64,000 bases of DNA from Pseudomonas sichuanensis (GCF_003231305.1 NZ_QKVM01000006.1:90119-154118); one strand, 5' to 3'. Shown: positions 16,868-26,300, counted from the stretch's first letter. Numbers and translations are program-made. The notes: a model not told the origin generated them from the sequence alone.

Positions 16868-17629
16868 ATGAGCATGACGTTCTCCGGCCAGGTAGCCCTG
16901 GTCACCGGTGGCGCAGCGGGTATCGGCCGGGCAACGGCCCAGGCGTTCGCCGGCCAAGGGCTGAAAGTGGTGGTGGCCGACCTCGACGCGGCCGGCGGTG
17001 AAGCCACCGTGGCGCTGATCCGCGAGGCGGGTGGCGAGGCCCTGTTCGTTGCCTGCGACGTGACCCGCGACAGCGATGTGCGCCAGTTGCACGAGAAGAC
17101 CGTGCAGGCTTATGGCCGGCTGGACTACGCCTTCAACAATGCCGGTATCGAAATCGAGAAGGGCCGCCTGGCCGAGGGCAGCGAGGCCGAGTTCGACGCC
17201 ATCATGGGCGTCAACGTCAAGGGCGTGTGGCTGTGCATGAAGTACCAGTTGCCGCTGCTGCTGGCCCAGGGCGGTGGCGCGATCGTCAATACCGCCTCGG
17301 TGGCGGGCCTGTCGGCGGCGCCGAAGATGAGCATCTATGCCGCGTCCAAGCATGCGGTGATCGGCCTGACCAAGTCGGCGGCGATCGAGTATGCGAAGAA
17401 GGGCATCCGGGTGAACGCGGTGTGCCCGGCGGTGATCGACACCGACATGTTCCGCCGCGCCTATGAGGCCGACCCGCGCAAGGCCGAGTTCGCCGCGGCG
17501 ATGCATCCCGTTGGGCGCATCGGCAAGGTCGAGGAGATCGCCAGCGCGGTGCTGTACCTGTGCAGCGATGGCGCCGCGTTCACCACCGGGCACAGCCTGA
17601 CCGTCGATGGCGGTGCACTGGCGATCTGA
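16868..17629 (+). CDS. SDR family oxidoreductase
   Basis: The 253-residue classical short-chain dehydrogenase has the cofactor motif TGGAAGIG (about 13-20), the NNAG strand motif, and the catalytic Ser with Y-A-A-S-K (YAASKHAV). The C-terminal DGGALAI is standard. The Asp after the second strand (VVADLDAAGG) suggests preference for NAD(H). The substrate is unknown. The start was placed at the second in-frame ATG because CAGGAG ends 6 nt before it; the first ATG overlaps that site. It is divergent from the CurA-like gene and convergent with the MFS gene downstream. Confidence 0.9.
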   Translation: MSMTFSGQVALVTGGAAGIGRATAQAFAGQGLKVVVADLDAAGGEATVALIREAGGEALFVACDVTRDSDVRQLHEKTVQAYGRLDYAFNNAGIEIEKGRLAEGSEAEFDAIMGVNVKGVWLCMKYQLPLLLAQGGGAIVNTASVAGLSAAPKMSIYAASKHAVIGLTKSAAIEYAKKGIRVNAVCPAVIDTDMFRRAYEADPRKAEFAAAMHPVGRIGKVEEIASAVLYLCSDGAAFTTGHSLTVDGGALAI

Positions 17630-17657
17630 TTGTCCGGCCAGCGCTGGGCGGGTGGGA

Positions 17658-18851
17658 TCAATTATCTTGCTCGCCATTCAAACAGCTGCGCGATTCCTGT
17701 GGGAGCGGGTTTACCCGCGAACGGGCCGGCAAGGTTATCCACAACCGCCACGCCACCGCCGCACATCCCAGCAGCAACACCGTGCCGAATACGCTCAGCG
17801 CCAGGCGCGACCCCAGCCTGTCGCTGAGCAAGCCGGTAAAAATCACCGGCATGCTGAACCCCAGGTACGCCAGCAGGAAGAACCCGGCACTGGCCCGGGT
17901 CATCTCGCTGCCGGCGAGCTGGTTTACCGCGGCCAAGCCACCCAAGTAGATAAATCCGTAGCAGGCACTGCTGGCGGCAATCGCGCCCAGCAGCACGCCG
18001 GCCAACTGACCGCTGTCGGCGCCCCAGGCCAGCAACCCATAGCTGCAGGGCAGAATCAGCAGCCCGAGCAGTGTGGCCTGGGCGCTTGGCAGGCGGCGGG
18101 CCATGGGCTGGAACAACAGCCCGCAACTGATCACGCAAAAGGTCGAGAACCCCGACCAGGCACTCAGGCCATGTTGACGCAGGATCCCCGGCAGCAAGGC
18201 GATCACCAGGCCGACACAGGCCCACGCGAGCAGGATCGCCAGGCCGTAGGCCAGGCTGCCGGCGGGGTAGCAGGGCAGCCGCAGCATGCTGCTGTGCTGC
18301 GCCGGGCGTGGCTCGGGCAGGCGCCACACCAACAGCATGGCGATGCCCGCGAGCAACAGTTGCAGATGAAAGCTTGCCGGTGCCAGGGTGGGCCCGCGCA
18401 GCAGGCACAGGCTGGTCAGCGCCGCGCCCAGGCCGAAGCCCAGCGAGGTGCTGGCCGTGACCCAACCGGCGGCGCGGCCGCTGTCGCTGCCCGCCATCAG
18501 TTCACCCATGTACGCGGTGGCCGTGGCCGATGCCAGCCCGGTACCCAGCCCCAGCAGCATGCGCGCGACCCCCAGAGCCTCCAGGCTTGGGAACAGCAGC
18601 ATGATCAGCGTGGCGAGCATCGACAGGGCCAGGGCGGCGATGATCAGCGGGCGTCGCCCGACCCGGTCGGCCAGCCCGCCAAGGGCCAGCAGCACCGGCA
18701 GCACGCCGAGCACATAGCCGGAAAAGGCCACGGCGGTGGCCGCGGCGCCACGGCCGGCGAGTTCGGCGTAGGTGATGTACAGCGGTGCCTGCAGGTTCAC
18801 CGCAAGGGTGATCAGGCACAACGCGAAGGCCAGGGCATAGCGGGAGGGCAT
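17658..18851 (-). CDS. MFS transporter
   Basis: The roughly 397-residue protein has about twelve membrane helices and the MFS loop 2-3 motif GGLADRVGRRPLI. It is a drug/metabolite exporter-like member; the cargo is unknown. The ATG was chosen over an upstream TTG. The C-terminal tail (SRVNPLPQESRSC) is unusual because it is translated from a REP element lying inside the end of the gene, so the last 25 or so residues are probably recent additions. It is divergent from a MocR-type regulator, which suggests that regulator controls it. Confidence 0.88.
   Translation of the reverse strand: MPSRYALAFALCLITLAVNLQAPLYITYAELAGRGAAATAVAFSGYVLGVLPVLLALGGLADRVGRRPLIIAALALSMLATLIMLLFPSLEALGVARMLLGLGTGLASATATAYMGELMAGSDSGRAAGWVTASTSLGFGLGAALTSLCLLRGPTLAPASFHLQLLLAGIAMLLVWRLPEPRPAQHSSMLRLPCYPAGSLAYGLAILLAWACVGLVIALLPGILRQHGLSAWSGFSTFCVISCGLLFQPMARRLPSAQATLLGLLILPCSYGLLAWGADSGQLAGVLLGAIAASSACYGFIYLGGLAAVNQLAGSEMTRASAGFFLLAYLGFSMPVIFTGLLSDRLGSRLALSVFGTVLLLGCAAVAWRLWITLPARSRVNPLPQESRSCLNGEQDN
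17696..17730. repeat. REP element inside the 3' end of the MFS gene
   Basis: One copy of the palindromic REP with core GGGAGCGGGTTTACCCGCGA and a flank ending GGCCGGC. It matches the elements at 30549-30583 and 56898-56925. Unlike the other copies it is coding. Confidence 0.85.
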
Positions 18852-18944
18852 GGGGGCATCCGTCAAAGGGGGAAGTGTCTGTCGGCAGCATCGAGACTAT
18901 GGGGTTGCCCAACAAGGCACACTCCCCAGGCATTTGTGATTAAC

Positions 18945-18967
18945 TGTTCGCCTGAAATCAGCGAACA
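18945..18967. promoter_or_regulatory. Inverted repeat operator candidate before MocR-type gene
   Basis: Perfect 7-bp arms TGTTCGC and GCGAACA are separated by nine bases. The site ends 6 nt before the ATG of the regulator gene, in the divergent promoter region. Its position suggests autoregulation and control of the exporter. No ribosome site is visible between it and the ATG. Confidence 0.55.
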
Positions 18968-18973
18968 CTTACC

Positions 18974-20371
18974 ATGCACCTGAATCTGGATCGCCTGCAG
19001 CCAACGCCCCTGGTCCAGCAACTGACCGAACAGTTGCAAGCCTGGATCGAACAGCAACGCCTGCGCCCCGGCGCCCGCCTGCCGTCGATCCGCACCCTGG
19101 CCAAGGCCCAGGCGGTGAGCGCGTCCTGCGTGATCGAGGCCTACGACCGCCTGGTGGCCAGCGGCTGGCTGGTGGCGCGGCACGGTGCCGGGTTTTTCGT
19201 TGCCGAACGCAAGCCGGGGCTGCAGGTGGATGCCGGCAGCGCCTGGGGTGAGGCCATCGATGGCAGCTGGCGCTTGTTCGGCGAAGGCCATGAGGCGCTG
19301 CTCAAGCTCGGCTGCGGCTGGCTGCCGGTGGCCTGGCGCGCCGAGGCGGAGCTGGCGCAGGCCGTGCGCCAGGTCAGCCGCGGCGAGCCCGAGGCGCTGT
19401 TCGACTACTGCCCGCCGCTGGGCTTGGCCAGCCTGCGCCTGCAACTGCACAAGGGCCTGGCGCGGCTCGACATCAGCGCCGAACCCGAGCGCATCCTCAC
19501 CACCCAGGGCATCAGCCATGCCCTCGACCTGCTGGTACGCACCCTGCTGGTGCCGGGCGACACGGTGCTGGTGGAGCGCCCCGGCTACTACAACCTGTTC
19601 AACCTGCTGCGCCAGCACGGCGTGCGGATGCTCGAAGTGCCACGCACGCCCACGGGGCCGGACGTTGCCGAACTCGAGCGGCTGCTGGTCGAGCACCGGC
19701 CACGCTGCCTGTTCACCAACAGCCTGTACCAGAACCCCACCGGCACCAGCCTGACCCCCAAGGTCGCCTATCGCCTGCTGGAGCTGGCCCGCGAGCATGA
19801 CCTGCGGATCATCGAGGACGACCTCTACGCCGACTTCCAGGAAGGCCCGGCCACCCGCCTGGCCACCCTCGACAGCGAGCAGCGGGTGATCTACCTGGGC
19901 AGCTTCTCGAAAACCCTCAGCAGTTCGCTGCGGGTGGGCTACGTGGTCGCGGAACCTGCGCTGATCGCCCGCCTGGCCGAGTTGAAGATGGTCAGCGGCA
20001 TCGGCACCTGCCGCTTCGCCGAGCAGGTGATCGGCCAGATGCTTGCCAACGGCAGCTACCGCAAGAGCATCCAGCGCCTGCGCGTGCGCCTGGGGCAGCA
20101 CATGGCCAGGCTCCTCGGGCAGCTGGAGGCGTGGGGCTGGGAGGTGTTGTGCGAACCCTGTGGCGGCATGTTCGTCTGGGCCCGCTCGCCCGGGCGCGAC
20201 TTCACCGAGCTGGAGCGCCTTGCCCTGGAGCATGCGGTGCTGCTCACGCCCGGCAGCGCCTTCGACCCCCAGGGGCGGGCTTGTGCCTGGTTACGCATCA
20301 ATGTCGCCTACGGGCAGGACGTCCGCGCTCAGGCGTTCCTCCGACACGCGGGGCGACCTCCAGCGGCCTGA
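18974..20371 (+). CDS. MocR-type transcriptional regulator (GntR helix-turn-helix plus aminotransferase domain)
   Basis: The 465-residue protein has a GntR-type winged helix at residues 1-80 (LRPGARLPSIRTLAKAQAVSASCVIEAYDRL). This is joined to a fold-type I aminotransferase-like domain (about 110-460) with the PLP site YLGSFSKTLSSSLRVGYV, whose Lys should bind PLP. Such MocR/PdxR proteins are regulators that sense PLP-linked amino compounds. It is divergently transcribed from an MFS transporter, its probable target, and an inverted repeat lies just before its start. No ribosome site is evident, so translation may be weak or leaderless. Confidence 0.93.
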   Translation: MHLNLDRLQPTPLVQQLTEQLQAWIEQQRLRPGARLPSIRTLAKAQAVSASCVIEAYDRLVASGWLVARHGAGFFVAERKPGLQVDAGSAWGEAIDGSWRLFGEGHEALLKLGCGWLPVAWRAEAELAQAVRQVSRGEPEALFDYCPPLGLASLRLQLHKGLARLDISAEPERILTTQGISHALDLLVRTLLVPGDTVLVERPGYYNLFNLLRQHGVRMLEVPRTPTGPDVAELERLLVEHRPRCLFTNSLYQNPTGTSLTPKVAYRLLELAREHDLRIIEDDLYADFQEGPATRLATLDSEQRVIYLGSFSKTLSSSLRVGYVVAEPALIARLAELKMVSGIGTCRFAEQVIGQMLANGSYRKSIQRLRVRLGQHMARLLGQLEAWGWEVLCEPCGGMFVWARSPGRDFTELERLALEHAVLLTPGSAFDPQGRACAWLRINVAYGQDVRAQAFLRHAGRPPAA

Positions 20372-20488
20372 AAGCGACACGCTCATAGCTAAATGACACC
20401 ATTCTGACGCCAGGCTCTTGTGAGGGGGCCACCGCGATTGTCACTCTTGCCTCTGGGAAAAGCCCGACAAGGCAGAGGGGAATCGGTG

Positions 20489-22426
20489 ATGGCGGTGACC
20501 AAGCACGGTGTTCTGGCCAACCTGGGCATGGCCCGCAAGCTCGGCCTGGGCTTCGCGTTGGTGCTGCTGCTGACGCTGCTGGTGGCGGCCATCGGCGTAT
20601 ACGCGCTGTTCAGCGTAGGCCAGCGCTTCGACGGCTTGCGCCAGATGGCCCAGTTCAATACCGACCTGCTGCGCCTGCGCCAGCACGAACAGGCGTTCGC
20701 CCTGCGCTCCGATATCACCGAGGCCGATACGCTGCGCGCTGGCCTGCAGGGCCTGCTCGAGCGCGCCCGTGGCCTGCCAGGGCTGGCCTCGACCGAAGGT
20801 GAGCTCGGCGCCTACGGCCAGGCGTTCGACCATTTCGTCCAGGCGGTACAGGGCAAGGAACTGGCGCTGGACATGGCCAGCTGGTCGGTGTCCAGCGTGG
20901 CCAACAACCTCGATGTGCTGCAGGCCGGCCTGGCCGATGACGGCACCTACACCCTCAAGCAGTCGCAAGGCCAGCAGGGCGGCGAGTTTCTCGAACAGGC
21001 CGGCCAGGTGGCGCAGGTGTCACGGTTGATGCTGCAGGCCATGGATGAGGCTCGGGTGCGCCTGGAGCAGAGCCGCAAGGGCGGCGAGGTGGGCCAGGGG
21101 CGCATTGCCCAGACGGTGGAGGCGGCCAGCCTGGTCGAGCAGCTCAAGGGCGCGGTGAGCGATGCCGGTTACCAGAGCGTGTTGGGCGAGGTGGCCGGGC
21201 ATATCGCCAGCTTCTCCGACAAGCTCAATGAATACACCGACCTGCTGGCTCAGGAACAAGGCATCAAGGCCCAGTTGCAGGCCCGCGCCGAGCAGGTCAC
21301 GGCGCGGGTCGACCAGGCCTACAGCGCGCAGGAACAGGCGATGCAGGCTGAGCTTGCGCGCAATGCCGTGGCCATCGCCGCCGCTACCGCGCTGGCGCTG
21401 CTGGTCGGGGTGCTGGCGGCCTGGCTGATCACCCGTGCGGTGGTCGCGCCGCTCAAGCGGGTGATCATCCGTGCCCGGCGCATCGCCGCCGGTGAGCTGG
21501 CCATCGAGGCCGAGGCGCCGCGCAGGGACGAGGTCGGGCAGTTGTTGCAGGCCATGCAGCAGATGGCCGAGGGCTTGTCCGGTGTGGTCAGCGGCCTGCA
21601 GCAGGGCATCGAGCAGTTGGCCGGCAGCGCCCAGGCGTTGTCTGCCGTGACCGAGCAGACCAACCGCGAAGTCGGCAGCCAGAAGGACGAGACCGAGCAG
21701 GTGGCCACCGCCATGCAGCAGATGACCGCCACCGTGCATGATGTGGCGCGCAACGCCGAGCAGGCGGCCGAAGCGGCCCAGGCCGCCGACGACAAGGTCG
21801 AGTCCGGCCAGCAGGTGGTGCGCCAGAGCATGCAGCGCATCGAGCAGCTCGCCGCCGCCGCCGAGACCGCCAGCTGCGGGATCGACAGCCTGAGTGCCGA
21901 GATCCATACCATCGGCGACGTACTGGAGGTGATCAAGAGTGTCGCCGAGCAGACCAACCTGCTGGCGCTCAATGCCGCCATCGAGGCCGCTCGCGCCGGT
22001 GAGCAGGGGCGTGGTTTCGCCGTGGTGGCCGATGAAGTGCGCGCCCTGGCGCGGCGTACCCGTCAGTCCACTGAAGAGATCGAGCGCCTGGTGGCCAGCC
22101 TGCGTGGCAATGCCCAGCAGTCGGTGACGCAGATCCGTGGCAGTACCGAGCTGGTGCGCCTGGCGGTGGCCGATGCGCTGCAGACCGAAAGTGCGCTGGG
22201 CAGCATTGCCGCGGCGGTGTCGTTGATCCAGCAGATGAACCAGCAGATCGCCGCGGCGGCCGAGCAGCAAAGCTCGGTGGCCGAGGAGATCAGCCGCAGT
22301 GTCACGCAGATCCGTGGCAGTGCCGATCAGGCCGCGCTGGCGATGGAGGACAATGCCCGATCAAGCGTCGAGCTGGCGCGGCTGGGGGATGACCTGAAGG
22401 GGATGGTGGGGCATTTCCGCCTTTGA
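20489..22426 (+). CDS. Methyl-accepting chemotaxis protein
   Basis: The 645-residue transducer has a first membrane helix at about 17-40 and a long, mostly helical periplasmic region of about 250 residues. A second helix ([19 protein letters not shown]) and a HAMP domain follow, then the signalling domain with the conserved hairpin tip [20 protein letters not shown]. The size and all-helical character of the sensor fit the HBM (helical bimodular) class described for Pseudomonas McpS, but the ligand is not predictable. The internal ATG is used because it gives the normal short cytoplasmic N-terminus. A long inverted repeat follows the stop. Confidence 0.93.
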   Translation: MAVTKHGVLANLGMARKLGLGFALVLLLTLLVAAIGVYALFSVGQRFDGLRQMAQFNTDLLRLRQHEQAFALRSDITEADTLRAGLQGLLERARGLPGLASTEGELGAYGQAFDHFVQAVQGKELALDMASWSVSSVANNLDVLQAGLADDGTYTLKQSQGQQGGEFLEQAGQVAQVSRLMLQAMDEARVRLEQSRKGGEVGQGRIAQTVEAASLVEQLKGAVSDAGYQSVLGEVAGHIASFSDKLNEYTDLLAQEQGIKAQLQARAEQVTARVDQAYSAQEQAMQAELARNAVAIAAATALALLVGVLAAWLITRAVVAPLKRVIIRARRIAAGELAIEAEAPRRDEVGQLLQAMQQMAEGLSGVVSGLQQGIEQLAGSAQALSAVTEQTNREVGSQKDETEQVATAMQQMTATVHDVARNAEQAAEAAQAADDKVESGQQVVRQSMQRIEQLAAAAETASCGIDSLSAEIHTIGDVLEVIKSVAEQTNLLALNAAIEAARAGEQGRGFAVVADEVRALARRTRQSTEEIERLVASLRGNAQQSVTQIRGSTELVRLAVADALQTESALGSIAAAVSLIQQMNQQIAAAAEQQSSVAEEISRSVTQIRGSADQAALAMEDNARSSVELARLGDDLKGMVGHFRL

Positions 22427-22443
22427 TTGCCTGTGGCGACCCC

Positions 22444-22509
22444 ATCGCGGGGCAAGCCCGCTCCCACGCATGCTGTGTTTGGCGCGTGGGAGCGGGCTTG
22501 CCCCGCGAT
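22444..22509. repeat. Perfect 26-bp inverted repeat between convergent genes
   Basis: The arms (22444-22469 and 22484-22509), containing GGGGCAAGCCCGCTCCCAC, are separated by 14 bases and can form a long hairpin. It lies between the converging chemoreceptor and benE-like genes, where it may also act as a bidirectional terminator. Related copies are at 26301-26375 and 61159-61216. Confidence 0.9.
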
Positions 22510-22516
22510 AGCGTTG

Positions 22517-23707
22517 TCAGCCCTTGCGCGGGCTGAGGATGAGCAAGGTCAGCACCCCCGCCACAATCCCCCAGAACGCCGACCCGATCGAGAACAGGGT
22601 GAACCCCGATGCCGTCACCATGAAGGTGATCAGTGCCGCTTCACGCTCGCGAGCCTCGCCCATGGCCACGCTCAGGCCATTCATGATCGACCCGAACAGC
22701 GCCAGCGCGGCGATCGACAGCACCAGCTCCTTGGGCAGGGCGCCGAACAGCGCCGCCAAGGTGGCGCCGAAGGTACCGGCGATACCGTAGAAGATCCCGC
22801 ACCACACCGCAGCGGTGTAGCGCTTGCGCGGGTCCTCATGGGCGTGCGGCCCGGTGCAGATGGCCGCGCTGATGGCCGCCAGGTTGACCCCGTGCGAACC
22901 GAACGGCGCCAGCAGCAGCGACGCGAAGCCGGTGGCCGAGATCAGCGGCGAGGCCGGCACCTGGTAGCCGTCGGCGCGCAGCACGGCGACCCCCGGCATG
23001 TTCTGCGAGGTCATCGCCACCACGAACAACGGGATGCCGATGCTGATGGTCGCCGCCAGCGAGAAGCTGGGCGTAGTCCACACCGGAGTTGCTACCTCGA
23101 GCTGGAAGCCGCTGAAGTCCAGCAGGCCCAGCGCGCCGGACAGCGCGGTGCCCACCAGCAGCGCGGCCAGCACGCAGTAGCGCGGCGACAGGCGCTTGAC
23201 CAGCAGGTAACTGAAGAACATCCCCAGCACCAGCACGGTACGGTGTTGGGCGGCGACGAAGATCTCGCTGCCGATCTTGAACAGGATGCCCGCCAGCAGG
23301 GCGGAGGCCAGCGACGCAGGAATGCGCTTGACCAGCCGTTCGAAGCTGCCGGTGAGCCCGCAGATCAGCACCAGCACGGCGCAGGTGATGTAGGCGCCGA
23401 TGGCCTCGCCGTAGCTCACGCCACCGAGGCTGGTGATCAGCAGCGCCGCGCCGGGGGTCGACCAGGCCACCGTGATCGGCGTGCGGTAGCGCAGCGACAG
23501 GCCGATGCTGCACACCGCCATGCCGATCGACAGCGCCCAGATCCACGACGAGATCTGCGCGCTGGTCAGGCCCGCCGCCTGGCCGGCCTGGAACATCAGC
23601 ACCAGCGAACTGGTGTAGCCGGTGAGCATGGCGATGAAACCGGCGACTACCGCCGAGGGTGAGCTATCTGCCAGCGGGCGCAGGGGCACGGTGGTGGCAT
23701 CGGTCAT
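22517..23707 (-). CDS. BenE family benzoate/H+ symporter-like transporter
   Basis: The 396-residue membrane protein has about twelve hydrophobic segments and BenE-family signatures (MLTGYTSSLVLMFQAGQAAGL, AWSTPGAALL, GSHGVNLAAISAAIC). BenE proteins import benzoate with protons. No benzoate catabolic genes are nearby, so the substrate could be another aromatic or carboxylic acid. The ATG preceded by AAGGAA is preferred over upstream alternatives. Confidence 0.9.
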   Translation of the reverse strand: MTDATTVPLRPLADSSPSAVVAGFIAMLTGYTSSLVLMFQAGQAAGLTSAQISSWIWALSIGMAVCSIGLSLRYRTPITVAWSTPGAALLITSLGGVSYGEAIGAYITCAVLVLICGLTGSFERLVKRIPASLASALLAGILFKIGSEIFVAAQHRTVLVLGMFFSYLLVKRLSPRYCVLAALLVGTALSGALGLLDFSGFQLEVATPVWTTPSFSLAATISIGIPLFVVAMTSQNMPGVAVLRADGYQVPASPLISATGFASLLLAPFGSHGVNLAAISAAICTGPHAHEDPRKRYTAAVWCGIFYGIAGTFGATLAALFGALPKELVLSIAALALFGSIMNGLSVAMGEAREREAALITFMVTASGFTLFSIGSAFWGIVAGVLTLLILSPRKG

Positions 23708-23853
23708 AGGGTGAATTCCTTGTACAGGTGTAAGCATTTTTTTCAGGCTACCGTGCCATGGCTTGATCCTTGCCATACAGCAGGCATTGCATTTAGCCGT
23801 ACAGTCGCCAACTATTGGCCACGGTTGTGCAACTGCGTGAAAGGGGAGGGGCG

Positions 23854-24456
23854 ATGTACAAGGTGTATGGCGATTACCAATCGGGCAACTGCTACAAGGT
23901 CAAGCTGATGCTCAGCTTGCTGGGCCGCCCGTACGAGTGGCAGGCGGTGGACATTCTCAAGGGTGAGACCGAAACCCCCGAGTTCCTGGCCATGAACCCC
24001 AATGGCAAGGTGCCGGTACTCAAGCTGGAGGATGGCACTTGCCTGTGGGAGTCCAACGCCATCCTGAACTTCCTCGCCGACGGCAGCGAGTTCCTGCCCA
24101 GCGAGCCACGCCTGCGCACCCAGGTGCTGCAATGGCAGTTCTTCGAGCAGTACAGCCATGAGCCGTATATCGCCGTGGCGCGGTTCATCCAGTTCTACCT
24201 GGGGCTGCCGGATGAGCGACTGGAGGAATACAAGGGGCTGCACAAGGGCGGTTACAAGGCGCTCAAGGTGATGAACAAGCAGCTGGAGATGACGCCGTAC
24301 CTGGTGGGCGACCAGTATTCGATTGCCGACGTGGCGTTGTATGCCTACACCCATGTGGCGCATCAGGGCGGGTTCGATCTTTCTGCCTATCCGGCGGTGC
24401 AAGCCTGGCTGGCGCGCGTGGCCAGCCATCCGCGCCATGTGCCGATGGTGGATTGA
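23854..24456 (+). CDS. Glutathione S-transferase family protein
   Basis: The 200-residue protein has an N-terminal thioredoxin-like domain (MYKVYGDYQSGNCYKVKLML, with NPNGKVPVL and the glutathione-binding E-S pair in WESNAIL). A helical C-terminal domain carries YSIADVALYAYTHVA. It probably conjugates or reduces small molecules with glutathione in the cytosol. The Ser/Cys near residues 10-12 could be catalytic. The start was set at the ATG after AGGGGAGGGG. A REP pair follows. Confidence 0.92.
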   Translation: MYKVYGDYQSGNCYKVKLMLSLLGRPYEWQAVDILKGETETPEFLAMNPNGKVPVLKLEDGTCLWESNAILNFLADGSEFLPSEPRLRTQVLQWQFFEQYSHEPYIAVARFIQFYLGLPDERLEEYKGLHKGGYKALKVMNKQLEMTPYLVGDQYSIADVALYAYTHVAHQGGFDLSAYPAVQAWLARVASHPRHVPMVD

Positions 24457-24479
24457 GGCTGGAAGATCTCACGCGGTCC

Positions 24480-24597
24480 CTGTAGGAGCGGCCTTGTGCC
24501 GCGAAAGGGGCGCGAGGCGGCCCCGGATTTCTGCGGCGTTGCCGAAATTGCCGGGGCTGCTATGCAGCCCTTTCGCGGCACAAGGCCGCTCCTACAG
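24480..24597. repeat. BIME-like element with perfect 30-bp terminal inverted repeats
   Basis: The arms (24480-24509 and 24568-24597) carry GTAGGAGCGGCCTTGTGCCG. The centre contains GCGGCCCC...GGGGCTGC. Same family as 31831-31965, 39926-40044 and 59212-59330. Confidence 0.92.
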
Positions 24598-24610
24598 AAG
24601 GGGCCAGCTC

Positions 24611-24982
24611 TCAGACCGCCGCGAAGCGCTTGTCCAGGTAGGCAATGATGTCCTTGGACTCATACATCCAGGTCACCTTGTCGCCTTCCTCGATGCGCAG
24701 GCATGGCACCTTCACCCGGCCACCGCCTTCGAGCAGCGCCTGACGGTGCTGGGCATCGTTCTTGGCGTCACGCAGGGCCACCGGCACGTTGAGGCGGTGC
24801 AGGGTACGGCGGGTTTTCACGCAGAATGGGCAGGCGTGGAACTGGTACAGGGCAAGGCCCTTGGCTTGCTGTTCAACGCGCGCCTGGGCCGAGGCATCAC
24901 GCTTCTTCTTGGCCGGGCGGCTGATCCAGTCGCCGAACACGATGAGCTGGCCGAGGCCGACCCGCAGGGCTTTGACGATCAT
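24611..24982 (-). CDS. Glutaredoxin-like protein
   Basis: The 123-residue protein has an N-terminal hydrophobic stretch (VKALRVGLGQLIVFGDWI, about 2-19) and a glutaredoxin domain from about residue 44 with the redox site CPFC (HACPFCVKTRR) and the cis-Pro segment KVPCL. It should catalyse thiol-disulfide exchange, with glutathione as the probable electron source. The N-terminal stretch may attach it to the membrane. AGGAG precedes the chosen ATG. It lies downstream of folE but beyond its terminator. Confidence 0.9.
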   Translation of the reverse strand: MIVKALRVGLGQLIVFGDWISRPAKKKRDASAQARVEQQAKGLALYQFHACPFCVKTRRTLHRLNVPVALRDAKNDAQHRQALLEGGGRVKVPCLRIEEGDKVTWMYESKDIIAYLDKRFAAV

Positions 24983-25011
24983 GACTGACTCCTGATCTGG
25001 TTGAGGCGCAC

Positions 25012-25042
25012 AAAACAAAAAGCCGACCCCTGGGGGTCGGCT
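25012..25042 (-). terminator. Intrinsic terminator after folE
   Basis: On the minus strand a 10-bp stem (AGCCGACCCC / GGGGTCGGCT) is followed by TTTTTGTTTTG, shortly after the folE stop. Confidence 0.93.
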
Positions 25043-25058
25043 GCGGATCATAGGCCGA

Positions 25059-25604
25059 TCACTTGATCAGGCTGAGGAACTCGCTGCGGGTGGCGGCGTT
25101 ATCGCGGAACTCGCCGAGCATCACCGAGGTGAGCATGGTGGAGTTCTGCTTCTCGACACCGCGCATCATCATGCACATGTGCTTGGCTTCGATGACCACG
25201 GCCACGCCAGCGGCACCGGTCACCTGTTGCACGGCCTCGGCGATCTGGCGGCTGAGGTTTTCCTGGATCTGCAGGCGACGGGCGAACATGTCGACGATGC
25301 GCGCCACTTTCGACAGGCCCAGTACCTTGCCCTTGGGCAGGTAGGCGACATGAGCCTTGCCGATGAACGGCAGCATGTGGTGTTCGCACATCGAATACAG
25401 CTCGATGTCCCGGACCAGCACCATTTCGCTGTTGTCGGAGCTAAACAGCGCGTTGTTGGTGACTTCTTCCAGGGTCTGCTCATAACCGCGGCAAAGGTAC
25501 TTCATGGCCTTTGCAGCCCGCTTGGGCGTGTCGAGCAGGCCCTCGCGGGAGACGTCCTCACCCAGTTGGCTGAGGATCTCGGTGTAGTTCTGTTCCAGGG
25601 ACAT
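25059..25604 (-). CDS. folE: GTP cyclohydrolase I
   Basis: The 181-residue enzyme converts GTP to 7,8-dihydroneopterin triphosphate, the first step of folate synthesis. It shows the zinc and substrate residues of the family: [10 protein letters not shown] (about 71-80), [25 protein letters not shown] and the second metal Cys in [12 protein letters not shown]. Length and motifs are normal. The terminator after it makes it a last gene. The Smr-family gene lies 69 nt upstream on the same strand. Confidence 0.97.
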   Translation of the reverse strand: MSLEQNYTEILSQLGEDVSREGLLDTPKRAAKAMKYLCRGYEQTLEEVTNNALFSSDNSEMVLVRDIELYSMCEHHMLPFIGKAHVAYLPKGKVLGLSKVARIVDMFARRLQIQENLSRQIAEAVQQVTGAAGVAVVIEAKHMCMMMRGVEKQNSTMLTSVMLGEFRDNAATRSEFLSLIK

Positions 25605-25673
25605 GGATCTACCTGTGGAAAATTTCGCAAAGGCGAAGGGTACGGCGGCGGCGGCGGCGCTGCAAGCGCGATG

Positions 25674-26234
25674 TCACTCGTCGCGGCCTTCGAGCATGGT
25701 TCGCTTGAGCATGACATACACCGCGCCAGTACCACCGTGGCGGGCCTGGCACGAGGCGAAGCCGAGCACCTGCGGGTGCTGGCGCAGCCAGGTGTTGACG
25801 TGGCTCTTGATCATCGGGCGCTTGCCGTCGATACGCGCGGCCTTGCCGTGGGTGACGCGCACGCAGCGTACTTCCAGCTTGGTGGCCTCGGCGATGAAGT
25901 CCCAGAGGATCTCGCGGGCTTTCTCGACACTCATGCCGTGCAGGTCGAGGCTGCCCTCGAAGGCGATCTGGCCGAGCTTGAGTTTGCGGATCTGGCCTTC
26001 CTGCACGCCGTCGCGGCGCCACATCAGCTCGTCTTCGGCACCGACGTCGATGACGAACTGGTCGGATAGGCCGTCGACCACCAGTGGCTGGTCGCTGCGG
26101 ATAGTGGCCGCCTGGCGCAGGCCGGCCAGCTGCTTGCGATCGGCCTTGGCTTTGCCGACTTCGGCGCGGTCGTGCTTGATCTGCTTGACCCCGCGCACTT
26201 CGCTGCGGAAGAGGGAAAAATCGTCGTCTTGCAT
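25674..26234 (-). CDS. Smr domain protein
   Basis: The 186-residue protein has a charged N-terminal helical part and a C-terminal Smr (small MutS-related) domain (about 95-180) with SLDLHGMSVEKARE and the THGK motif. Smr proteins of this SmrA/YdaL type are nicking or RNA-cleaving nucleases. Substrate and role here are unknown. The internal ATG starting MQDDDFSLF is the usual family start; longer starts would read through a REP. It is probably cotranscribed with folE. Confidence 0.92.
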   Translation of the reverse strand: MQDDDFSLFRSEVRGVKQIKHDRAEVGKAKADRKQLAGLRQAATIRSDQPLVVDGLSDQFVIDVGAEDELMWRRDGVQEGQIRKLKLGQIAFEGSLDLHGMSVEKAREILWDFIAEATKLEVRCVRVTHGKAARIDGKRPMIKSHVNTWLRQHPQVLGFASCQARHGGTGAVYVMLKRTMLEGRDE

Positions 26235-26300
26235 GGTGCCTCCACGTGGGCGGCGTAGTTTACGCGAGTGGGGCAGGGTTGTGTTGCCTTCGCCGACGCC

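Noticed and set aside
17607..18983. Open frame of 458 codons on the plus strand over the MFS gene
   Set aside because: Gln/Arg/Ala/Gly-rich low-complexity translation with no hydrophobic or catalytic pattern; the minus-strand MFS protein is clear.
18863..20233. Open frame of 456 codons on the minus strand over the MocR-type gene
   Set aside because: Antisense shadow; the MocR-type protein has both expected domains.
22427..23662. Open frame of 411 codons on the plus strand over the benE-like gene
   Set aside because: Low-complexity antisense translation; the minus strand encodes a recognisable transporter.
24480..24597. Repeated inverted sequences as a CRISPR array
   Set aside because: The copies are dispersed singly or in inverted pairs at gene ends, not in regularly spaced direct repeats, and no cas gene is present.
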